Below are positions 58,009 through 64,000 of a stretch of DNA of 64,000 nt, piece by piece. A program made the translations under genes and the position numbers. The notes below the pieces were generated by a model that was given only the letters and a program-made list of their open reading frames with translations, had not been told where the DNA came from and made no database searches. Within the stretch, counting starts at the first letter, position 1, and each line of letters opens with the position of its first letter. This DNA is from Desulfobacter hydrogenophilus (lineage in GTDB: Bacteria; Desulfobacterota; Desulfobacteria; Desulfobacterales; Desulfobacteraceae): the NCBI RefSeq assembly GCF_004319545.1, contig NZ_CP036313.1, forward strand, positions 4,838,501 to 4,902,500. Reading direction: 5' to 3'.

Positions 58009-58062
58009 ATATTCCGGTGCCGCTAAAAAGTTCCTTTTTAGCGGCACCGGAATATTTTTTTC
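58009..58062 (+). terminator. Strong rho-independent terminator
   Basis: A perfect 22-bp stem (arms 58009-58030 and 58034-58055, 3-nt loop, core GGTGCCGCTAAAAAG) followed by TTTTTTTC. It isolates the small gene from the liv operon. Confidence 0.92.
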
Positions 58063-58087
58063 TAAATAGTTTAACGCTATCACCTAA

Positions 58088-58115
58088 TTGACAGTACTAA
58101 TGGTATCGGTATAAT
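58088..58115 (+). promoter_or_regulatory. Sigma70-type promoter of the liv operon
   Basis: TTGACA at 58088-58093, 16-base spacer, TATAAT at 58110-58115: both boxes are perfect consensus. It lies 46 bases upstream of the livK ATG, giving a short leader. Confidence 0.85.
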
Positions 58116-58161
58116 AAGGACCATAGTAAAATACCTTGACTTAACAAAAAAAGGGGAAAAA

Positions 58162-59283
58162 ATGAAAAAATTTTTATTTGCAATGGGTTGTATATTGGCA
58201 GCTTGCCTTATCTTTTCCTGTGGTAAAAAAGAAGAAGCGGAGCAAACAATTAAACTTGGGGTTGCCGGAGCACATTCAGGTGATCTTGCATCCTATGGAC
58301 TCCCGTCGGTGAATGCCGCCAAGTTGGTCGTCAAAAAAATCAATGCGAACGGCGGTGTGTTAGGCCATCAGGTAGAACTGCTGGTTGAAGACGATGCCTG
58401 TAAACCGGAAGTTGCCGGGAATACAGCAACAAAACTGATCTCCGACGGTGTTGATGTTGTCATGGGCCATATCTGCTCCGGCGCAACCAAGGCGGCTCTG
58501 GGCATTTACAAGGAAGCTAACCTTGTTACCATGTCTCCGTCTGCCACCAATCCGGACCTGACGTTGTCCGGTGATTACCCCAACTTTTTCAGAACCATCC
58601 CCCATGACGCCAAACAGGCCCAACTCCAGGTTAAATTTGCCACCCAGACCCTTAATGTTAAAAATGTCGTTATCCTTCATGACAAAGGGGATTACGGTAA
58701 GAGCCAGGCGGAACTTGCGAAAAAATACTTTGAGGAAGCTGGTGTGAATGTTCTGCTGTTCGAAGGGGTTACCCCGGGTGCCGTGGACTATTCGGCCATT
58801 GTTACCAAAGTGGAAAAACAGCAGCCTGACCTGGTTATCTGGGGCGGCTACCATCCTGAAGCCTCCAAGATCGTTACGCTGATGAGAAAACAGAGAATGG
58901 ATACCCTGTTCATGGGCGCTGACGGCGTAAAAGATGATACGTTTATTAAGGTTGCCGGTGAGTATGCTGAAGGCGTCTATGCTACAGGTCCCATGGATAT
59001 TTCTAACAACCCCATGGCCAAGATGGCAAAAGAGGAACACCAGAAAGAGTTCGGTTCTGATCCCGGCGCTTTTTTTGACGCGGCATATGCAGCCACCCAG
59101 GCTCTGCTCAACGCCATTGAGAAAGCGGGTTCCACTGACTATGAAAAGGTGGTTCAGGCGCTAAGAACTGAATATGTTGAGACGCCTTTGGGAAAAATTC
59201 GCTTTGACGAAAATGGTGACGCCACAGGTATCGGATTTTCCGTATACAAAGTAACCAATGGCAAATTCGTTGAAGAAAAGTAA
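58162..59283 (+). CDS. livK: Branched-chain amino acid ABC transporter binding lipoprotein
   Basis: A 373-residue lipoprotein (signal with lipobox CLIFSCG, lipid Cys near 20) of the Leu/Ile/Val-binding type I fold: IKLGVAGAHSGDLASYGLPS, AAKLVVKKINANGGVLGHQV, GHICSGATKAALGIYKEANL, VVILHDKGDYGKSQAELAKK and GAFFDAAYAATQALLNAIEK. The S/A/T loop that binds the amino-acid carboxylate (SGAT, SPSAT) is present. Specificity within branched-chain, aromatic or amide solutes cannot be read from sequence. Confidence 0.92.
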   Translation: MKKFLFAMGCILAACLIFSCGKKEEAEQTIKLGVAGAHSGDLASYGLPSVNAAKLVVKKINANGGVLGHQVELLVEDDACKPEVAGNTATKLISDGVDVVMGHICSGATKAALGIYKEANLVTMSPSATNPDLTLSGDYPNFFRTIPHDAKQAQLQVKFATQTLNVKNVVILHDKGDYGKSQAELAKKYFEEAGVNVLLFEGVTPGAVDYSAIVTKVEKQQPDLVIWGGYHPEASKIVTLMRKQRMDTLFMGADGVKDDTFIKVAGEYAEGVYATGPMDISNNPMAKMAKEEHQKEFGSDPGAFFDAAYAATQALLNAIEKAGSTDYEKVVQALRTEYVETPLGKIRFDENGDATGIGFSVYKVTNGKFVEEK

Positions 59284-59298
59284 TAAAACAGGTTACAC

Positions 59299-60207
59299 AT
59301 GGATTATGATTTTTTTTTAAAACTGTTCCTGGGCGGATTGACCCGGGGGAGCATCTATGCCTTGATTGCTCTGGGGTACACCATGGTGTACGGCATTATC
59401 GAACTAATTAATTTTGCCCATGGTGAAATCTATATGATTGGGGCTTTTACTGCGCTTATCATTTCCACGGTTTTGACCATGTCCGGCTTTCCTGCCTTGG
59501 CTGTGACGCTGATTGCAGCGACAGCAGCTGTATTTTATGCCTGCTGCTACGGATATACCATGGAAAAGATTGCCTACAAGCCTCTGCGAACGGCCCCTCG
59601 GCTGTCTGCACTGATCAGCGCCATCGGCATGTCATTGTTTCTTCAAAATTATGTATTGCTTGCCCAGACATCCGATTTTTTGCCGTTTCCCAGCCTGATT
59701 CCTGATTTTGAATTCTGGGAACCCTATGCACATATCATGTCCGCCCCGGAGCTTGCCATTATTGTCACCACGATCATCGTCATGGTCGGGTTGACCCTTC
59801 TGATCAAATTCACCCAGATCGGCAAGGCCATGCGGGCCACATCCCAGGATAAAACCATGGCCATGCTGCTCGGGGTCAATGTCAACCGGGTCATCTCCTT
59901 TACTTTCATCATCGGGTCCGGTACGGCTGCCATCGGCGGTATGCTCATCGCCTCCCACATCGGCCAGATTAATTTTTACATGGGATTTATTGCCGGCATC
60001 AAGGCCTTTGTAGCAGCCGTTTTAGGCGGCATAGGAAGCATTCCCGGCGCTGTTTTAGGATCCTTGATCCTGGGATGGACTGAAAGTTTTTTCACCGGTT
60101 ATATTTCCAGTGATTATGAAGATGTATTTGCCTTTTTATTCCTGGTTCTGATCCTGATATTCAGACCATCCGGAATTTTAGGCCGAGCGGAAACCAAAAA
60201 AGTTTAA
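59299..60207 (+). CDS. livH: Branched-chain amino acid ABC transporter permease LivH
   Basis: A 302-residue polytopic permease. LivH landmarks: LFLGGLTRGSIYALIALGYT, YGIIELINFAHGEIYMIGAF and the Ser/Gly-rich cytoplasmic ATSQDKTMAMLLGVNVNRVI EAA-like loop, then FIAGIKAFVAAVLGGIGSIP. Eight or nine helices. The gene follows livK by 15 bases. Confidence 0.93.
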   Translation: MDYDFFLKLFLGGLTRGSIYALIALGYTMVYGIIELINFAHGEIYMIGAFTALIISTVLTMSGFPALAVTLIAATAAVFYACCYGYTMEKIAYKPLRTAPRLSALISAIGMSLFLQNYVLLAQTSDFLPFPSLIPDFEFWEPYAHIMSAPELAIIVTTIIVMVGLTLLIKFTQIGKAMRATSQDKTMAMLLGVNVNRVISFTFIIGSGTAAIGGMLIASHIGQINFYMGFIAGIKAFVAAVLGGIGSIPGAVLGSLILGWTESFFTGYISSDYEDVFAFLFLVLILIFRPSGILGRAETKKV

Positions 60208-60232
60208 TTGCAATGAATCAAAGATAGAAATT

Positions 60233-61450
60233 ATGAATCTGTTACAAGAACTCAAACAGTCCACCATTGCAGCGGTCTGGTTTATGTTCCTAACCTTTCC
60301 TCTTATGGTGATCAAGGTCAATACCGTAACCAAAACCATTGAGTGGCGCTGGTGGAATATGGCCTTTATCGGCATTGCTTTTTTTTTCCTGTCCGCCCTG
60401 TGGCGCTACATGATTAAGCACAAAGAAAAAAATACAGGGAAATTTAGCCCAGGTAAAAAAATATCTGCGATCAGAAAACGTCTGGCAGAAAAACGGTTCT
60501 TTGTTCCCGCCATGGTTTTGTTAACGATTACCACCCTGGCGTTTCCCTACTCTTTTTCCCTGTACCAAACCAACATCATGATTTCAGCATTAATTTATGT
60601 GATGCTGGGCTTAGGACTCAACATCGTCATCGGCCTGGCAGGGCTTCTGGATCTGGGATATGTGGCCTTTTTTGCCGTGGGCGCCTATGCCTATGCACTT
60701 TTACATCTGAATTTCGGTATGACCTTCTGGATGGTGCTTCCCCTGGGGGGGCTTCTGGGTGCCATTATGGGCATTATCCTGGGGTATCCCGTACTTCGCC
60801 TGAGAGGCGACTATCTGGCCATTGTTACGTTAGGCTTTGGTGAAATCATCCGTCTGGTCCTTGAAAACTGGAATGAATTTTCCAAGGGTCCCAGCGGCAT
60901 TGCCAATATCCCAAAACCCGGTCTATTTGGGCTTGACCTGACACTCCAGCAGCACTCCATCTACCTGTATTATATTATTGTGGCACTGGTTATTTTTACC
61001 ATTTTTGTGATCAACCGTCTCCAGGATTCCCGGATCGGACGGGCCTGGATCGCCCTGAAAGATGATGAAATCGCCTGCCAGGCCATGGGCATTGATAAGG
61101 CCAAAACCAAACTGCGCGCCTTTGCGCTGGGAGCCACCTGGGCCGGCATGGCCGGCGTGGTTTTTGCCGCCAAGACCACATTTGTAAATCCGGCCAGTTT
61201 CACCATCTGGGAATCGGTCATTATTTTGTGTACTGTTGTACTAGGCGGCATGGGCTCCATTGCCGGTGTCATTGCCGGTGCCTTGATGCTGATTCTTCTG
61301 CCTGAATATCTTCGAGCCGTATCTGAATACCGGATGATTGTTTTTGGCGCCGTCCTGGTGCTGATGATGGTCTTCAAGCCCGGCGGACTGATTGAAAACG
61401 TCAGAAAAACCTATCACTACAAAGGACACGAACACATCACTGCGGAATAG
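60233..61450 (+). CDS. livM: Branched-chain amino acid ABC transporter permease LivM
   Basis: A 405-residue polytopic permease. A longer N-terminal part with two helices and a basic loop (residues 1-90) precedes the core, as in E. coli LivM. Core motifs: YVMLGLGLNIVIGLAGLLDL, GYVAFFAVGAYAYALL, YPVLRLRGDYLAIVTLGFGE and the loop RAWIALKDDEIACQAMGIDK, which contacts the ATPases, then ESVIILCTVVLGGMGSIAG. The next gene starts 2 bases after its stop. Confidence 0.93.
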   Translation: MNLLQELKQSTIAAVWFMFLTFPLMVIKVNTVTKTIEWRWWNMAFIGIAFFFLSALWRYMIKHKEKNTGKFSPGKKISAIRKRLAEKRFFVPAMVLLTITTLAFPYSFSLYQTNIMISALIYVMLGLGLNIVIGLAGLLDLGYVAFFAVGAYAYALLHLNFGMTFWMVLPLGGLLGAIMGIILGYPVLRLRGDYLAIVTLGFGEIIRLVLENWNEFSKGPSGIANIPKPGLFGLDLTLQQHSIYLYYIIVALVIFTIFVINRLQDSRIGRAWIALKDDEIACQAMGIDKAKTKLRAFALGATWAGMAGVVFAAKTTFVNPASFTIWESVIILCTVVLGGMGSIAGVIAGALMLILLPEYLRAVSEYRMIVFGAVLVLMMVFKPGGLIENVRKTYHYKGHEHITAE

Positions 61451-61452
61451 AT

Positions 61453-62250
61453 ATGAACAAACCCATTTTGGAAGTTAAAAACCTGACCATGGATTTTGGA
61501 GGGTTGCGGGCCATTAACAGCCTGGATCTGAATATCAACCAGGGGGAGATTGCCGCTCTGATCGGTCCCAACGGGGCAGGGAAAACCACATTTTTTAACT
61601 GTATCACAGGAATTTATACCCCCACCCAGGGAGATGTTTTTATTCGGCCCAACGGGAATGATGCAACCAAAAAACGAATCAACGGGCTCAAACCCAACCT
61701 GGTGACCCGCAAAGGCCTGGCCCGAACATTTCAAAACATCCGGCTGTTTGCGTCCATGACGGTGCTGGAAAATGTCATGATCGGCTGCTACCCCGTCACA
61801 AAAGCCGGGATACTTGGCGCCATTTTCAGAGGCCCCGCCACCCGTGCCGAAGAGCAGTCTATCGTGGATAAAAGTTACGGGATCCTAAAAAAAATCGGTC
61901 TTGAAACATATGTGGATGAATTGGCCCTGAACCTGCCTTACGGTGCCCAGCGGCGCCTGGAAATTGCCAGGGCCATGGCCACGGATCCCTTTCTGCTTCT
62001 TCTTGACGAACCTGCGGCGGGTATGAACCCCAAAGAGACCCAGGCCCTGAACGAATTAATTCTGAAGTTAAGAGACGAAGAGCAAATTTCGATCCTTTTA
62101 ATCGAACACGACATGAAACTTGTCATGACCCTGTCTGACAACATCTTTGTGGTGGATTACGGTAAAAAAATTGGTGAAGGCACCCCTGAGCGGATACTGA
62201 ATAATCCGGTGGTGATCAAAGCGTACCTGGGAGAAGATATAGATGCTTAA
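61453..62250 (+). CDS. livG: Branched-chain amino acid ABC transporter ATP-binding protein LivG
   Basis: A 265-residue ATPase: Walker A GPNGAGKT at 38-45, the LivG-specific ARTFQNIRLFASMTVLENVM, signature LPYGAQRRLEIARAMATDPF, Walker B LLLLDEPAAGMNP and switch His LLIEHDMKLVM. It overlaps livF by 8 bases. Confidence 0.94.
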   Translation: MNKPILEVKNLTMDFGGLRAINSLDLNINQGEIAALIGPNGAGKTTFFNCITGIYTPTQGDVFIRPNGNDATKKRINGLKPNLVTRKGLARTFQNIRLFASMTVLENVMIGCYPVTKAGILGAIFRGPATRAEEQSIVDKSYGILKKIGLETYVDELALNLPYGAQRRLEIARAMATDPFLLLLDEPAAGMNPKETQALNELILKLRDEEQISILLIEHDMKLVMTLSDNIFVVDYGKKIGEGTPERILNNPVVIKAYLGEDIDA

Positions 62251-62950
62251 GATCAGAAATGTACAAACCTATTACGGCAATATTCAGGCCTTAAAAAATA
62301 TCAGCATGGACGTCCAGGAAGGTGAAATCATAACCCTGATTGGGGCCAACGGTGCCGGAAAATCTACAACCCTGATGACACTGTGCGGGGTGGTACCTGC
62401 CACCAGCGGCACCATTGAATTCCAGGGTCGGAATATCACCGGCATGCCTGCCGACCAAATCGCAGCATTAGGCATCAGCCAGGTGCCCGAAGGCCGCAGG
62501 ATTTTTCCCTATCTCACGGTCATGGAAAATCTGGACATGGGGACCTTTTTACGAAAGGACAAGGATCAAATAAAACAGGATTTAAAAAATGTATTTCAAA
62601 TGTTTCCCATTCTGGCTGATCGAAGAAACCAGCAGGGCGGCACTCTAAGCGGTGGGGAACAGCAGATGCTTGCCATTTCCCGGGCCATCATGAGCAAACC
62701 CAAACTGCTGTTGCTCGACGAACCGTCTCTTGGGCTTGCGCCCATCATCACCAAACGGATTTTCAATATTATCAAAAAAATCAACCAGGAATATAAAACC
62801 ACCATATTTCTGGTTGAGCAGAACGCTAACCTGGCGCTTAAACTGGCAGACCGTGGATATGTTATGGAGATCGGTGCCATCACCATGACCGACACAGGAG
62901 AAAACCTTCTGGCCAGTGAAGCGGTCAAAAAAGCATACCTTGGCATGTAA
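62243..62950 (+). CDS. livF: Branched-chain amino acid ABC transporter ATP-binding protein LivF
   Basis: A 235-residue ATPase: Walker A GANGAGKS at 34-41, LivF-type GISQVPEGRRIFPYLTVMEN, signature LSGGEQQMLAISRAIMSKPK, Walker B LLLLDEPSLGLAP and switch FLVEQNANLAL. Its start overlaps the end of livG, and an aminopeptidase gene follows 16 bases after its stop. Confidence 0.94.
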   Translation: MLKIRNVQTYYGNIQALKNISMDVQEGEIITLIGANGAGKSTTLMTLCGVVPATSGTIEFQGRNITGMPADQIAALGISQVPEGRRIFPYLTVMENLDMGTFLRKDKDQIKQDLKNVFQMFPILADRRNQQGGTLSGGEQQMLAISRAIMSKPKLLLLDEPSLGLAPIITKRIFNIIKKINQEYKTTIFLVEQNANLALKLADRGYVMEIGAITMTDTGENLLASEAVKKAYLGM

Positions 62951-62966
62951 CATAAGGAATGGACAA

Positions 62967-64000
62967 TTGAATACACAAGATAAACTTTGCCTGCTGCGAA
63001 GGAAGATGGATGAGGCCGGTGTCAGTGCCGTGATCATTCTCAATGCAGACCCCCATCAAAGTGAATACCTGGCCGAACACTGGCAGTCCCTGAAATGGCT
63101 GACCGGATTTTCCGGTTCTGCCGGTACGGCTGTGGTCACAAAAACACAGGCGGGAATGTGGACGGATTTTCGCTATTGGATCCAGGCCGCTGCCCAGTTG
63201 GACAGTTTTGAACTTTTCAGGCAGGGCGATACGGATGTCCCTGCCTTTGACCAATGGCTGACCCATACGTTGTCCACCAATGACCGCATTGCCCTGGATG
63301 GAAAAATGGTGTCCGCAGCCCAGGCCGACAGGCTGAAAAAAGAATTTTCACAAAAGGGCATTGTTTTAGACACCACTATGGACCTGGTCTCCGATCTGTG
63401 GCAGGATCAACCGCCCATGCCCAGGAGCCCGGCCTTTGAGCTGGATGTCGTCTATGCGGGTGAAGCCCGGAAAGAAAAATTTGCTCGCATACGCAAAAAA
63501 ATGGCTGATTATAATGCTGATTACCATGTACTGGCCGCCTTAGATGATATTGCCTGGACCTTTAATCTCAGGGGAGAAGACATTCACTCTAATCCGGTGA
63601 ACCTGGCCTTTGCCCTAATCACCATGGATAAAATCAGTTTATTCATTGATCCTGCCAAGGTCAGTCCGGCACTCGGGGCAGCCCTTAAGACGGATGGCGT
63701 TGCATTATTTGGCTACAACGCTTTTTACGAAACAATTCAGAATCTGAACAAAAAATATAGGGTACTGCTTGATCCCGAAAGAATTTCAGATTTTATTTAC
63801 CAGGCCATAGATAAACGTTTGGATATCATTAAGCATTCAAACCCTTCGGTAATGTTTAAATGCCTGAAAAATAAAGTTGAAATCTCCCATATCCGTGAGA
63901 CTGCCGTCAAAGACGGACGAGCCGTGGTCAATTTTCTGCACTGGCTTAACACAAGTAATACGCCCAAAACTGAAATTTCAGCCGCAGAACAACTTTTGAA
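62967..64000 (+). CDS. Xaa-Pro aminopeptidase (M24B family), C-terminus beyond the window
   Basis: The frame opens at a TTG at 62967 (AAGGA site upstream) and runs to the right edge, 344 codons without a stop. It carries the creatinase-type N-terminal domain of M24B peptidases: LCLLRRKMDEAGVSAVIILN, ADPHQSEYLAEHWQSLKWLT, GFSGSAGTAVVTKTQAGMWT and DFRYWIQAAAQLDSFELF, then DDIAWTFNLRGEDIHSNPVN. The metal-binding C-terminal pita-bread domain lies outside. It cleaves N-terminal residues before proline. Placement after livF suggests that peptide breakdown is linked to amino-acid uptake. Confidence 0.88.
   Translation, partial: MNTQDKLCLLRRKMDEAGVSAVIILNADPHQSEYLAEHWQSLKWLTGFSGSAGTAVVTKTQAGMWTDFRYWIQAAAQLDSFELFRQGDTDVPAFDQWLTHTLSTNDRIALDGKMVSAAQADRLKKEFSQKGIVLDTTMDLVSDLWQDQPPMPRSPAFELDVVYAGEARKEKFARIRKKMADYNADYHVLAALDDIAWTFNLRGEDIHSNPVNLAFALITMDKISLFIDPAKVSPALGAALKTDGVALFGYNAFYETIQNLNKKYRVLLDPERISDFIYQAIDKRLDIIKHSNPSVMFKCLKNKVEISHIRETAVKDGRAVVNFLHWLNTSNTPKTEISAAEQLL

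Noticed and set aside
58360..59040. 226-codon minus-strand ORF opposite livK
   Set aside because: Shadow of the LivK reading frame; no start signal and no domain.

Overview
The window looks like chromosomal DNA of a Desulfobacterales-type sulfate reducer (Desulfobacterota). This is an inference from gene content: a sodium-pump decarboxylase beta/gamma pair, a glycine-betaine uptake system, a DUF362 protein with a NosR/NapH-like multi-cluster ferredoxin, a FecR-OmpA-CHASE2/HD-GYP operon, a full branched-chain amino acid transporter, and several mobile elements of kinds common in that group. No rRNA is present; one tRNA-Leu is.

Layout. 1-2.1 kb is a graveyard: a transposase running off the left edge, an IS1634 remnant, a formylglycine-generating-enzyme scrap and an OmpA-like gene with two frameshifts. 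2.1-5.8 kb is a toxin/immunity-like pair: a 1006-residue DUF4157 (eCIS cargo-type) protein ending in a PD-(D/E)XK-like nuclease motif, coupled by an ATGA overlap to a small acidic protein. 5.8-9 kb (minus) holds a TSUP permease, Na+ decarboxylase beta and gamma subunits and a cyclic-nucleotide-binding protein. 9.2-12.7 kb is proVWX. 12.6-13.5 kb is a diverged tandem duplication that created a repeat-rich small lipoprotein. 13.4-18.3 kb is a BMP-type nucleoside ABC importer.

18.4-28.2 kb is housekeeping: DUF3334, an M48/TPR protease, EF-G, Ddl, a PurD-PurE fusion and Sua5. 28.19-32.96 kb is bracketed by perfect 19-bp inverted repeats and holds small accessory genes, an IS1380 scrap and a thioredoxin that has lost its active site. 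33.0-35.2 kb has a rhomboid protease and an IscB element: iscB with two in-frame stops plus its probable omega-RNA. 35.4-49.5 kb returns to core genes: two HD-GYP proteins, DUF362/ferredoxin, a CDF transporter, DUF3108, a soluble FtsK, an amidase and the FecR/OmpA operon.

tRNA-Leu(CAA) at 49.8 kb is followed by an accessory island (49.9-57.0 kb): an IS with 22-bp terminal repeats, long inverted repeats, an IS200 remnant, a RhuM-Fic protein and an IS4 transposase fused in frame to a GntR regulator. From 57.1 kb core genes resume: a glyoxalase, a small protein, livKHMGF, and an Xaa-Pro aminopeptidase running off the right edge.

The core theme is solute uptake (betaine, nucleosides, branched-chain amino acids) and c-di-GMP signalling. 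The accessory theme is DNA-targeting and conflict systems in various states of decay.
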